A DNA stretch of 64,000 nt from Bacteroidota bacterium (GTDB taxonomy: Bacteria; Bacteroidota; Bacteroidia; AKYH767-A; OLB10), in NCBI GenBank assembly GCA_016717325.1, contig JADKFV010000018.1, positions 1-64,000 on the forward strand. Direction: 5' to 3'. The notes beneath the pieces are model-generated. The model saw only the letters and a program-made list of their open reading frames with translations, was not told the DNA's origin and did no database searches. Below, piece by piece: positions 28,610 to 37,348 of this stretch. A program made the translations under genes and the position numbers. Each line of letters starts with the position of its first letter. Position 1 is the stretch's first letter.

Positions 28610-29845
28610 CTATACCAGTTTTCCTTTTATATAAACTTGTTCAATGCAATTTTCGGTGAACGAATAGGGTATGTAATCGAGCGAAGGAATTTTATTTGTT
28701 ACAAAAACATTTGCGGCTTTTCCCTTTGAAATACTTCCTGCAATATTATTTACTTTCATTGCATAAGCACTGTTTATAGTTGCAGCATTGATTGCTTCGG
28801 CCGGAGTCATTTTTAATTTTATACAAGCAAGCGACAAAACAAAAGGCATACTACCCGATGGCGAAGAACCAGGATTGTAGTCGGTAGCCAATGCAATAGG
28901 CAATCCACTATCGATCATAAATCGTGCGGGCTGATAATTTAATCCCAGAAAAAATGCTGCAGAAGGCAACAAAGTAGGAATGGTTTGTGAAGGAAGCAAT
29001 GAATCAATTTCGGCATGAGTAATATGTTCACAATGATCGACCGAAGCTGCGCCATACTTTACCGCAACTTGCACAGCACCTATATTATCAAGTTGGTTGG
29101 CATGTATTTTTGGTGTGAGCCCATATTTTATTCCGGCCTCTAATATTTGTTCTAATTCCTGAATGGTATAAAATCCGCGATCGCAAAATACATCAATGAA
29201 ATCGGCAAGTTTTTCCTCTGCTACTATAGGCAACATTTTATCAATGATCAGGTCGATATAAGCTTGCCTGTTATTTTTATATTGAAGCGGAATAGCATGT
29301 GCACCTAGAAAATTGGACTTAATAATTACATTTGTCATTTGTTTTAACTGTTGTATTACACGCAGCATTTTTAATTCACCTTCTACAGTTAACCCATAGC
29401 CACTTTTAATTTCGATGGCACCTGTGCCTAAATGTATCATGTTGCGTAATCGGTGATAGGCACTTTCTAAAAGTTCTTCCTCGGTAGTTTGATTGAGCAA
29501 TAGTGCCGAGTTTAAAATGCCTCCACCATTGGCAGCAATTTGCTCGTAACTCAATCCTTTGATGCGATCAACAAATTCTGAGTGACGTGGTCCGGCAAAA
29601 ACAATATGTGTGTGCGAGTCGCACCAACATGGCATCACATATTTTCCGCTTACATCCTTTATTTCCACTTTATCGTGTTCAGTAAATTTAGGAAAATTAT
29701 CCATAGCGCCAAAAGAATCTATTTTTCCATGGTGCATGCATAACCAGGCATTATCAATGGTATTCAAGGTTGCCATTTCCTTACCGCGCACAAGTTCGTT
29801 CGTGTTTACCTGTACCAGTTGTTTTATATTTTTTAGTATCAGCAT
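28610..29845 (-). CDS. hutI: Imidazolonepropionase
   Basis: A 411-residue amidohydrolase that opens the imidazolone ring of 4-imidazolone-5-propanoate to give N-formimino-L-glutamate, the third step of histidine degradation. Metal ligands sit in CWCDSHTHIVFAG (HTH, ~76-78) and in the later segments IHANQLD and VDHCEHIT. The catalytic Asp is in ALATDYNPGSSP near residue 310. Length and start match the family. Its product is the substrate of FtcD, encoded 27 kb away at 56330 in this window; hutU and hutH are not present. It is the last gene of a minus-strand group (NDH-2, 3-methyladenine glycosylase, hutI). Confidence 0.96.
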   Translation of the reverse strand: MLILKNIKQLVQVNTNELVRGKEMATLNTIDNAWLCMHHGKIDSFGAMDNFPKFTEHDKVEIKDVSGKYVMPCWCDSHTHIVFAGPRHSEFVDRIKGLSYEQIAANGGGILNSALLLNQTTEEELLESAYHRLRNMIHLGTGAIEIKSGYGLTVEGELKMLRVIQQLKQMTNVIIKSNFLGAHAIPLQYKNNRQAYIDLIIDKMLPIVAEEKLADFIDVFCDRGFYTIQELEQILEAGIKYGLTPKIHANQLDNIGAVQVAVKYGAASVDHCEHITHAEIDSLLPSQTIPTLLPSAAFFLGLNYQPARFMIDSGLPIALATDYNPGSSPSGSMPFVLSLACIKLKMTPAEAINAATINSAYAMKVNNIAGSISKGKAANVFVTNKIPSLDYIPYSFTENCIEQVYIKGKLV

Positions 29846-29878
29846 AATTAAATGTAATCTTAATGGTGTAAAAAAATA

Positions 29879-30466
29879 TCAATTTATATTGTTGCTATTA
29901 ATAACAAAGCGGTATGGAAGTAAGGCATGGTCCCCTGCATAGGAGACACCTATGCGAGGGGTAACTTTTATTTTTGTTTTGTCTAATTGGATATGGCAAT
30001 CCTCAATCCAAATTTTACTTCCCAAAAAGCTTTCACCGCTATTTGAATAGTGAATTCCTAATGCTTGCGAAACGGTACCCGGCCCTGTTGTCAATTTATT
30101 AGTGAGTTTGTTGTGACCTCTGCGTTGCAACATTTGGGCAATACCTTTGTAAGGTTTAATGTTTCGAATGAGCACTGCGTGCGGCTCTCCGGGTTTATTG
30201 GTTACAACATTAAAAAGTGAATGTATGCCATAGCATAAATAAACATAGGCAATACCCGGATTGCCAAACATAACTTCGGTACGTGCTGTTCGCTTGTTAT
30301 TATATGCATGTGAAGCTTTATCAACTATACCTGTATACGCTTCAGTTTCAATAATGATTCCTGATGTTTTTGCATTGCCAAAATTTGTAACAATCACTTT
30401 ACCAATTAAGTTATGTGCTATTTCCAATGTATTCTCGTTTTGATAAAAAGGCAGTTGAAGTTTCAT
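29879..30466 (-). CDS. DNA-3-methyladenine glycosylase (AAG/Mpg type)
   Basis: A 195-residue base-excision repair enzyme of the AAG/MPG family that removes 3-methyladenine, hypoxanthine and other alkylated purines from DNA. The family core is clear: NLIGKVIVTNF, IIIETEAYTG (catalytic Glu region, ~41-47), DKASHAYNNKRTARTEVMFGNPGIAYVYLCYGIHSLFNVVTN (split over ~50-91), AVLIRNIKP and KLTTGPGTVSQALGI. Length is normal for bacterial members. The start codon overlaps the stop of the upstream NDH-2 gene by four bases, indicating a shared transcript; hutI follows after 33 bases. These partners are not functionally related. Confidence 0.95.
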   Translation of the reverse strand: MKLQLPFYQNENTLEIAHNLIGKVIVTNFGNAKTSGIIIETEAYTGIVDKASHAYNNKRTARTEVMFGNPGIAYVYLCYGIHSLFNVVTNKPGEPHAVLIRNIKPYKGIAQMLQRRGHNKLTNKLTTGPGTVSQALGIHYSNSGESFLGSKIWIEDCHIQLDKTKIKVTPRIGVSYAGDHALLPYRFVINSNNIN

Positions 30467-31752
30467 TTTGGAAAAACAATTTCAGATTCATTATTCTTTG
30501 CATCGGGCTTAATTATCAAACGAATTGCCCTATCGTAATTCAAATAATTATAAACCCAATTTACAAACACCAGCATTTTATTTCGAAAACTTTCTAATAC
30601 CATCAAATGCAAAAACATCCATGCCATCCAGGCTGTCCATCCGCTGAGCTTAATTCCAAATGCCTGAAAAATAGCTTTGTGCCGGCCAATAGTTGCCATC
30701 GATCCTTTATCGAAATATTCAAAAGGTTTCAATTCTTTATTGATTGCCATACGTTTTAAATTTTCGCATAACACATTGGCTTGTTGTGTGGCAACAGGTG
30801 CTACCATGGGATGGCCGTTTACATATTTTGCATCGCCATCCATACATGCTATATCACCAATGGCGAAAATATTTTCACTGCCCTTTAGTTTATTGTATCG
30901 GTCGGTTAGCAATCTATTGCCTCTGTTGTATTGGGTTGTATCAAATCCATCCACAGCATTTCCTTTTACACCGGCTGCCCAAATCACCGTTGATGTTTCT
31001 ATAATATTTCCATCAGAAAGTGTAGCAGCATTACCATCGTAATTTGTAAGCTTTACGTTAAGCCAAACTTTTACTCCCAGGCTTTGCAAATCATTTAAAG
31101 CTTTTTGTGATAAATCGTTATCGAACATCGAAAGAATTTCATCGCCCGATTCTACCAAATGTACGTGCATCATTTGTTTGTTCAACTCGCGATAATCCAT
31201 GGGCAGCACATGGTTTTTCATTTCGGCAATGGCACCTGCAAGTTCCACACCGGTAGGGCCTCCGCCCACAATTACAAAATTAAGATTGCGTTCAATTTGC
31301 TTTGTGTCGGAAGTGGCAAGGGCAGCCTCAAACTCTTGCAGCACATTGTTTCTTATTGCAATGGCATCGGTAATACTTTTAAGTGTGAGGCAATTTTTTT
31401 GTAACGAAATATTGCCAAAAAAATTTGTGGTTGCACCTGTGGCTAAAATTAAATAGTCGTAATCAAAGTCGCCAATACTTGTTTGCACTTTATTTTTTGT
31501 ACTGTCTATTCTTAAAACTTCGCACATTCTGAAAGTTGCGTTGTCTATTGGCCCGGTTATTTTGCGGATAGGGTAGGCAATAGCATCGGGACTAAGGCCG
31601 CCCATGGCAACCTGATACATCAATGGTTGAAAATTGAAATAGTTATTTTTATCTAAAAGTGTCACATCGTAAGGTGCACGTTTCAATTTTTTCACACATT
31701 GCAGTCCTCCAAAACCGGCACCGATGATTACTATTTTTTTTCGCACATTCAT
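30463..31752 (-). CDS. Type II NADH dehydrogenase-like FAD oxidoreductase
   Basis: A 429-residue flavoprotein of the NDH-2 type, which passes electrons from NADH to quinone at the inner face of the membrane without pumping protons. The FAD site is KIVIIGAGFGGLQCVKKL (~6-23) and the NADH site is NFVIVGGGPTGVELAGAIAEM (~157-177). FAIGDIACMDG is the conserved second FAD contact near 300. A C-terminal amphipathic/hydrophobic region (WTAWMAWMFLHLMVLESF, ~375-392) is the expected membrane attachment. First gene of the three-gene minus-strand group. It is divergent from cdaA, with 70 bases between the starts. Confidence 0.93.
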   Translation of the reverse strand: MNVRKKIVIIGAGFGGLQCVKKLKRAPYDVTLLDKNNYFNFQPLMYQVAMGGLSPDAIAYPIRKITGPIDNATFRMCEVLRIDSTKNKVQTSIGDFDYDYLILATGATTNFFGNISLQKNCLTLKSITDAIAIRNNVLQEFEAALATSDTKQIERNLNFVIVGGGPTGVELAGAIAEMKNHVLPMDYRELNKQMMHVHLVESGDEILSMFDNDLSQKALNDLQSLGVKVWLNVKLTNYDGNAATLSDGNIIETSTVIWAAGVKGNAVDGFDTTQYNRGNRLLTDRYNKLKGSENIFAIGDIACMDGDAKYVNGHPMVAPVATQQANVLCENLKRMAINKELKPFEYFDKGSMATIGRHKAIFQAFGIKLSGWTAWMAWMFLHLMVLESFRNKMLVFVNWVYNYLNYDRAIRLIIKPDAKNNESEIVFPK

Positions 31753-31822
31753 TTTGATTATTCGATCAAAGTTTTAATCATTGCAAAGTTGGATTATTCA
31801 TTTATCATTACATAATTTAATA

Positions 31823-32620
31823 ATGGAAATATTTCATTTAGATTTTCTTACAATACGATGGCTCGATTTACTTGATATAACCATAGTTGCTTTTATACTT
31901 TATAAAATTTACGATTTACTTAAAGGAGGCATTGCCATCAACATTTTTTTTGGTGTATTATTTATTTACATACTGTGGTTTTTGTGTACAAAATGGCTCA
32001 AACTAACTTTACTTGGTGCATTGCTGGGGCAGTTTATGGGTGTAGGAGTGCTGGCACTTATTATTGTTTTTCAACCTGAGCTGCGCAAATTTTTAGTACT
32101 ACTTGGTACCAACAGTCTTACTATAAGAAATATTTTCAAGAAGCAATTTACAATGAAAGATGATGGCTCAACTCAAGTAAACTTTACACCAATTGTAAAA
32201 GCATGTAAGAATATGTCGGCATCGAAAACAGGGGCTCTTATTGTAATAGCGGGCAACAATGATTTAACTTATTACGCAAATAGTGGCGATGTAATAGATG
32301 CTGTAGTTTCGAAGCGTTTGATAGAAAGTATTTTTACTAAAACTTCGCCTATGCATGATGGTGCATTGATTATTCAAAACAACAGAGTGAAAGCGGCACG
32401 ATGTATTTTGCCCATTACGCAGGAAGATGATTTACCGGCACATTTTGGTACAAGGCATCGTGCGGCTGTTGGCATATCGGAGCAATGCGATGGTGTAGCA
32501 ATTGTTGTATCGGAAGAAACAGGCGAAATTTCGATTGCACATGATGGTGAATTGATACAAAAAATTGCCATTGGGGATCTGGAAAAATTACTGACCAAAT
32601 TATTAGTAGACAATAAGTAA
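31823..32620 (+). CDS. cdaA: Diadenylate cyclase CdaA
   Basis: A 265-residue membrane-bound enzyme that joins two ATP into cyclic di-AMP. Three N-terminal helices (~18-85) precede a DAC domain with its two signature motifs, DGA (MHDGALII) and RHR (FGTRHRAAVGISE), which form the active site at the dimer interface. The ATG at 31823 is chosen because MEIFHLDFLTIRWLDLLDI is the usual start; 14 further in-frame codons upstream are not conserved-looking. c-di-AMP controls potassium and osmotic balance and cell-wall state. A likely downstream hydrolase (NrnA) is at 35178-36206. The thioesterase gene follows 12 bases later. Confidence 0.95.
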   Translation: MEIFHLDFLTIRWLDLLDITIVAFILYKIYDLLKGGIAINIFFGVLFIYILWFLCTKWLKLTLLGALLGQFMGVGVLALIIVFQPELRKFLVLLGTNSLTIRNIFKKQFTMKDDGSTQVNFTPIVKACKNMSASKTGALIVIAGNNDLTYYANSGDVIDAVVSKRLIESIFTKTSPMHDGALIIQNNRVKAARCILPITQEDDLPAHFGTRHRAAVGISEQCDGVAIVVSEETGEISIAHDGELIQKIAIGDLEKLLTKLLVDNK

Positions 32621-32632
32621 ACAAGTTGCACT

Positions 32633-33055
32633 ATGGCACGTATAAATATTGAATTTCCTCACGACAAAATAATTTTCGAAACATCAATAACGGTTCAGGT
32701 TTCGGATATTAATTATGGCAATCATTTATCCAACGATGCTGTATTGCGGTTGTGTCAGGAAGTACGAATGCGATTTTTAAAACAATGGAATTACACCGAA
32801 CTCAATATCGAAAATCTGGGAATAATAATGGCCGATGCTGCATTGGTATTTAAAGGTGAAGGTTTTCATGGCAACCAACTAACCATAAGCATGGCCATAG
32901 ATGACATAAGCCGTGTGTCGTTCGATTTATATTATAACATAAAACACAATGAACGTGAAATAGCCATCGTTAAAACGGCCATAGTATTTTTCGATTACAA
33001 GTTGAAAAAAGTAAGTGCTTGTCCGGCAGCATTTTTATCGAAACTCAAAACTTAA
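32633..33055 (+). CDS. Acyl-CoA thioesterase (4HBT hotdog)
   Basis: A 140-residue hotdog-fold thioesterase related to 4-hydroxybenzoyl-CoA thioesterases. VQVSDINYGNHLSNDAVLRLCQEVRMRFL holds the conserved D-x-N-Y-G-N-H-L active-site loop and the following long helix. The sheet follows as VFKGEGFHGNQLTISMAIDDISRVSFDLYYNI. It hydrolyses an acyl- or aryl-CoA thioester; the chain type is not deducible. It follows cdaA by 12 bases (probable operon) and overlaps the 3' end of the convergent msrA by four bases. Confidence 0.9.
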   Translation: MARINIEFPHDKIIFETSITVQVSDINYGNHLSNDAVLRLCQEVRMRFLKQWNYTELNIENLGIIMADAALVFKGEGFHGNQLTISMAIDDISRVSFDLYYNIKHNEREIAIVKTAIVFFDYKLKKVSACPAAFLSKLKT

Positions 33056-33603
33056 TTATCTTTCAGTTTCGAAGCAAAATATTTTTTCAATTTATCCAAC
33101 TTTGGTTTTATAACAAAGGCGCAATAGGATTGATTTTTATTGTTGTTATAATAATTTTGATGATAATCGGGAGCCGCAAAAAATTTCGGTGCGGGCGATA
33201 CTTCGGTCACAATTTTATTATCGAAAATTTCCATTCCATTCAACTCAGCCAATACAGCTTTTATGGTTTCTAATTGCTGATTGTTGTGGTAAAAAATCAC
33301 ACTGCGATATTGCGTTCCCACATCGGCACCTTGCCGGTTGAGGGTTGTAGGATCGTGTACCGAAAAAAACATTTCGAGAATCTCGGTGAGCGACAATTGC
33401 GAAGCATCGTATTTAATTTCTATTACTTCGGCATGACCTGTGGTTCCGCTGCAAACGGCTTCATAGCTTGGGTTGTCGGGCTTTCCACCGGCAAATCCTG
33501 AAACAACAGAAATTACCCCACGAAGATTTAAGTATACTGCCTCTACACACCAGTAACATCCACCACCAAGGGTGATAGTTTCTATATTTTGTTCGGTCAA
33601 CAT
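33052..33603 (-). CDS. msrA: Peptide methionine sulfoxide reductase MsrA
   Basis: A 183-residue enzyme that reduces the S-epimer of methionine sulfoxide in proteins using thioredoxin. The active site GGGCYWCVEAVY (~14-25) has the nucleophilic Cys in GCYW and an adjacent Cys that may resolve the disulfide. GVISVVSGFAGGKPDNPSYE, GHAEVIEIKYD, FFSVHDPTTLNRQGADVGTQYRS and FFAAPDYHQNYY are all family-typical. No signal peptide, so cytoplasmic. A terminator separates it from the FKBP genes upstream, so it has its own transcript. Confidence 0.96.
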   Translation of the reverse strand: MLTEQNIETITLGGGCYWCVEAVYLNLRGVISVVSGFAGGKPDNPSYEAVCSGTTGHAEVIEIKYDASQLSLTEILEMFFSVHDPTTLNRQGADVGTQYRSVIFYHNNQQLETIKAVLAELNGMEIFDNKIVTEVSPAPKFFAAPDYHQNYYNNNKNQSYCAFVIKPKLDKLKKYFASKLKDN

Positions 33604-33633
33604 ATTTTGCTTTTTATTTTGAAAGTGATTTAT

Positions 33634-33667
33634 AAAAAAAAATGATCCTGCAAATTATGCAGGATCA
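33634..33667 (-). terminator. Terminator after the FKBP genes
   Basis: A perfect 10-bp stem (TGATCCTGCA 33643-33652 with TGCAGGATCA 33658-33667) and an AATTA loop. On the minus strand it is followed by a T-run (complement of 33634-33642). It lies 23 bases past the stop of the FKBP gene at 33691. Confidence 0.9.
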
Positions 33668-33690
33668 CCTTTATCGTTTTCGGAGAAAAA

Positions 33691-34577
33691 TTATTTACCC
33701 TGCATTTCCATTCCCGGCTGCTGTGCAGTAGGAGGAACGCCTTTTATAACTTTCAACAATTGCACATCGAAAACCAACGTAGAAGCTGGAGGGATAGGGC
33801 CGCTGCCTTGTGGACCATAAGCTAAATCGGATGGTATAATAAGTGTTGCTTTGCCACCTTCTTTAAGTTTCATTAAGCCCATGTCCCAACCCGGTATAAC
33901 ACGGCCAACACCAAGCGGAAATGAAATAGGTTCTTTACCTACCGATGAATCGAACTCTTTTCCATTTAATAATTTGCCCGTATAGTTTACAACTGCAGTA
34001 TCGCCAGCCATAGGAGACATGCCTGTTCCGGGGTCTTGAATAATGGCAATTAAGCCATTAGGATCGGCAGGAGTGGTGATATTGTTTTTAGCAATATATT
34101 CATTCCGCTCTGTTACTTCTTTGGTTTTTAGTTTTGTTTGAAATGCTTCGAGTGATTGTATTGAATAGACTTTTACAAACATTTTCATCTTATCGCCTTT
34201 CTTAAAATATGCCGGAAGGGCCTGACCGATTTTTGCAAAAACGAATCGGCACTGGCAATCATTACAGCACTATCGCCTGGCGACATCAGCATCATACCTT
34301 CTTGAAACGAGCCTTTGAAAGGTGGTTCGGGCATTTGAGTCACAATAGGATCAACCGATTCTTTTGTTGATTCATATAAAGTAGAATCGCTCATTGTAGT
34401 ATAGCGATAATGCATTTCTACAATATCTTCTTTTTTTGGTTTTACCTCACTCTTGCCTGCTGCAAATATTTTGTATTGCAATCCATTGGCATTGGTTTGA
34501 AAATCCGGCTTTTTACAAGCATTAACTGCGATCACCGTAGTTGCAATTACATAAAAACTTACTTTTTTTAAATTCAT
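33691..34577 (-). CDS. Two-domain FKBP-type prolyl isomerase lipoprotein (frameshifted)
   Basis: Two abutting frames form one 295-residue lipoprotein. The first starts with a signal peptide and lipobox (VIAVNACKKPDF) and an FKBP-like domain (KPKKEDIVEMHYRYTTMSDSTLYEST ... FQEGMMLMSPGDSAVMI). It breaks after SFLQK; one missing A in the run at 34230-34234 restores SFLQKIGQALPAYFKKGDKMKM. The second domain (~185-280) is a fuller FKBP: GDTAVVNYTGKLLNGKEFDSS, VIPGWDMGLMKLKEGGKATLIIPSDLAYGPQGSGPIPPAST. A tail of ~15 residues rich in Pro/Gln/Met ends it. It catalyses cis-trans proline isomerisation in the periplasm or at the outer membrane; the first domain looks degenerate at ligand positions. It lies 16 bases after a second FKBP gene. 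Confidence 0.87.
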
Positions 34578-34593
34578 AACAATATTAATAATT

Positions 34594-35148
34594 TTAATTT
34601 CTTTCTTTTATTTCGATAAAACAATTGAGTGCGCTGGCATAGGGAATCTTATTATTATCGCCAGTGATGCCGTAAGCGAGGTGCGAAGGTATAATTAATT
34701 GTGCTTTCTCGCCAACTTTCAACAATAATGCTATTTCGTGAAACCCATTTGGCACATCGTATTCGCCCACTTTAAATGTTAGCAAACCGGTGCTATCGCT
34801 GCTGTAACAATGCGTTCCATCCAGTAAATAAACACTGTAGGCAGCTTTCACGTTATCACCGCTTTTAATACTATCGCCTTTAGATTCTATCATTTTATGG
34901 TAACGCAGTCCGCTTGGTGTTTTTATCATTTTTAGCTCGTGACGCATAATATAGCCTTCTATGGTTTCTTCTTCGGCCTTTAAAATCTCTTTATTTTTTT
35001 CTATCAAATTTTCTTTGATAGCCTGTTCCTGTTTTTGGGTATCGCTGTTCACTATTTTTTTAGGCTCATGGTTGCACGAAATAATACATAAATTAATGCA
35101 TAAAAGAGACGCGAAAAGATAAAGCTTATTTTTGAAATTCAGGTTCAA
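34594..35148 (-). CDS. FKBP-type prolyl isomerase lipoprotein
   Basis: A 184-residue lipoprotein: signal peptide with lipobox Cys (LCIISCNHEP), a charged helical linker (~35-65, EQAIKENLIEKNKEILKAEE), then one FKBP-like domain (~75-184; GDNVKAAYSVYLLDGTHCYSSD, GFHEIALLLKVGEKAQLIIPSHLAYG, IPYASALNCFIEIKE). The hallmark Y of Y.G.L and the LAYG loop are kept, so it probably folds proteins in the envelope. It follows nrnA by 29 bases and precedes the two-domain FKBP by 16. In several Bacteroidota such small FKBP lipoproteins accompany gliding or T9SS genes (GldI-like), but this copy cannot be assigned to that role from sequence. Confidence 0.9.
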   Translation of the reverse strand: MNLNFKNKLYLFASLLCINLCIISCNHEPKKIVNSDTQKQEQAIKENLIEKNKEILKAEEETIEGYIMRHELKMIKTPSGLRYHKMIESKGDSIKSGDNVKAAYSVYLLDGTHCYSSDSTGLLTFKVGEYDVPNGFHEIALLLKVGEKAQLIIPSHLAYGITGDNNKIPYASALNCFIEIKERN

Positions 35149-35177
35149 TGCTCTGCAAAGGTTAGGTAAAATATAAA

Positions 35178-36206
35178 CTATGTTTGGAGTAAAGCGGATT
35201 CATATTGTTTCAACAACGATTCGAATTTTGCAATAGTATCTGCAAGCGAATCCATCGATTTTCCACCGGCAGCATTTTGATGACCACCACCATTGAAGTG
35301 TGAAGCTGCTAATTCTTTTACCGAAAATTTTCCCTTAGAACGGAACGAAATTTTAATGATTGTATCGTGCTCGCAAAAGAATGCTGCCATTTTTATTCCT
35401 TTAATACCCAATGCATAATTTACAATGCCTTCGGTATCGCCTGTTTGATGGTTGTATTGTTTTAGTTCATCTTTGGTAATGGCCATGTATGCAGCATTGT
35501 ACTGTGGAAAAACCACCATTTTTTCTTTCAGGCAATAGCCCAAAAAACGGGTACGTTGTTCCGAGTAATTATCGAATATGGCTTCGTATATTTCGTTTGG
35601 TACAACACCGCAATCAATCAACTTTGCTATCATCCTGTGTGTGTCGCCAGTAGTTGACGAAAAGCGGAACGAACCTGTATCGGTCATCACACCTGCATAC
35701 AAGCACGAAGCAGCGTATTTGCTGATTTTGTAATTGCTATCCAAAGCCTGCACAAAATGAAAAACTAACTCGGCTGTAGAACCTGCTGTAGGATAACTTA
35801 AAGTATAATCACAAAAATTTACCGGCTCTAGGTGATGGTCAATCATTATTCTTTTTGCCTTCGATTGCATCAAACTTTCGGTGAGTTTTTCAACACGAGT
35901 GGCTTCATTAAAATCTAAACAAAAAATCGTATTGGCTTTCAACATTAACTCAACACACTTGGCTGCATTGATATCATATGTATGTACTTGCTGGCCTTTT
36001 GTCATCCACAATAAAAAATCGGGATAATCACTGGGCAACACCACATGAGTTTCTATGCCAAGTGAAGTAAGAAACTCGTACAAAGCCATACTGGAGCCCA
36101 TTGCATCGCCATCGGGTTTGTGGTGTGTAGTAATAACTACCATTTTCGATTGGTTTACTAAAGTCGAAATCTCAGCTATTTCGTTTGTATTAAATTGTGG
36201 TATCAT
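35178..36206 (-). CDS. DHH-family phosphoesterase (NrnA-like)
   Basis: A 342-residue bifunctional nanoRNase/pAp-phosphatase-like enzyme. The N-terminal DHH domain has HHKPDGDAMGSSMAL (~29-43) and IMIDHHLEP (DHH, ~120), the metal ligands. The C-terminal DHHA1 domain ends with FNGGGHQNAAGG (~310). NrnA hydrolyses short RNA oligonucleotides and pAp, and relatives degrade pApA, the product of c-di-AMP phosphodiesterases. cdaA, 3 kb away, makes this a plausible arm of c-di-AMP turnover. It heads the minus-strand run nrnA-FKBP-FKBP. Confidence 0.93.
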   Translation of the reverse strand: MIPQFNTNEIAEISTLVNQSKMVVITTHHKPDGDAMGSSMALYEFLTSLGIETHVVLPSDYPDFLLWMTKGQQVHTYDINAAKCVELMLKANTIFCLDFNEATRVEKLTESLMQSKAKRIMIDHHLEPVNFCDYTLSYPTAGSTAELVFHFVQALDSNYKISKYAASCLYAGVMTDTGSFRFSSTTGDTHRMIAKLIDCGVVPNEIYEAIFDNYSEQRTRFLGYCLKEKMVVFPQYNAAYMAITKDELKQYNHQTGDTEGIVNYALGIKGIKMAAFFCEHDTIIKISFRSKGKFSVKELAASHFNGGGHQNAAGGKSMDSLADTIAKFESLLKQYESALLQT

Positions 36207-36403
36207 TTACCGCTTGTTTCCAATTATTGTGCGAATAAAGGATATAAAATTCAAATGTTTGCTATGCAGCTAATTTTAGATTTTTATTTCGATTTAGAAA
36301 AGCTGTTGTGTACAACATTTTATTTGGTCAATTAAATAAAAGTTAATCATCCAATATAAAAATACGAATTTAAAAATTGAGTTATCATTGCATATTGAAT
36401 AAC

Positions 36404-37348
36404 ATGGCAATACTTAAAATCAGGTTTTTACAGATTTACCGCGAGTGGCTGAAATTGAACTGGATATACAGGTTGTTGATGCTTGCAGCACCTCCGCTTA
36501 TTGTGGGTGCCATTGCATGGCAGGCAAGCACCGATGAATCTACAGCAAATGCCATTGCAATAGTTATGGGACTTGTTATTTTTTCGATGCATCAATTGCG
36601 AAAAGATAAGCGAATGCTTAAAGTGCAATTCGATAATTGCCTTCAAATTTTTGCAATAGAATATTTTGCCTTAGCACTTCCGGTTTTTGCTTGTTTAATT
36701 TTCACCTTGCAATGGAAGGCCGTTCTCTTTTTATTAGCGTGCATCATTTTCACATTAACCGTAAAGCTGAATTTTGTACGAACACAATCGGTACAATATA
36801 CATTCCTCAAAGTACTTCTGCCTCATTACGAGTGGGTTTCGGGATTGCGCAAATCGGGTTTGATTTTTCTCATCATTTTTCTTTTATCGTGTGTTCTCTC
36901 GTTTTTACCTTACGTTACTATTAGTCTTCTGTTTTTACTCACAGTATTAGTGATGGGATTTTATAATGAATATGAGCCACTCGATTTGCTTGTATTGTTT
37001 AAAAAGAATAGTTGGCAATTTCTATTTTATAAAATAAAATCGATGTTGAAAATTTATGGTGCGTTGGTAATTCTTCCCAATTCATTGTACATTATTTTTC
37101 ATCGTGATGAATGGTACATCATTGTAGCGTTTTTTATATTGTGCATATTGGCATTAATGGCCACGTTAATATTAAAATACAAATCATATTACCCTCATGG
37201 CGAAATAAACTCAGCCGGAGTAATACAAGCAATGGTTACCATCAGCATTTTGTTTCCACTCATATTTCCCATTCCGTTGTTTGTAATATTTTATTATTTA
37301 CCACAGGCCGGCAAAAATTTAAACTCCTATTTGCATGATTTCAATTAA
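36404..37348 (+). CDS. Multi-pass membrane protein, probable ABC permease partner
   Basis: A 314-residue protein with about eight to ten hydrophobic helices and few charged loops. It has no recognisable named family beyond a general resemblance to two-component ABC-2-type membrane subunits. The ATG at 36404 is used in place of an upstream TTG. Its stop lies 14 bases inside the following ATP-binding gene, so the two are translated together and presumably form one transporter: this subunit as the channel, the neighbour as the motor. The substrate is unknown. The gene is divergent from nrnA. Confidence 0.8.
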   Translation: MAILKIRFLQIYREWLKLNWIYRLLMLAAPPLIVGAIAWQASTDESTANAIAIVMGLVIFSMHQLRKDKRMLKVQFDNCLQIFAIEYFALALPVFACLIFTLQWKAVLFLLACIIFTLTVKLNFVRTQSVQYTFLKVLLPHYEWVSGLRKSGLIFLIIFLLSCVLSFLPYVTISLLFLLTVLVMGFYNEYEPLDLLVLFKKNSWQFLFYKIKSMLKIYGALVILPNSLYIIFHRDEWYIIVAFFILCILALMATLILKYKSYYPHGEINSAGVIQAMVTISILFPLIFPIPLFVIFYYLPQAGKNLNSYLHDFN

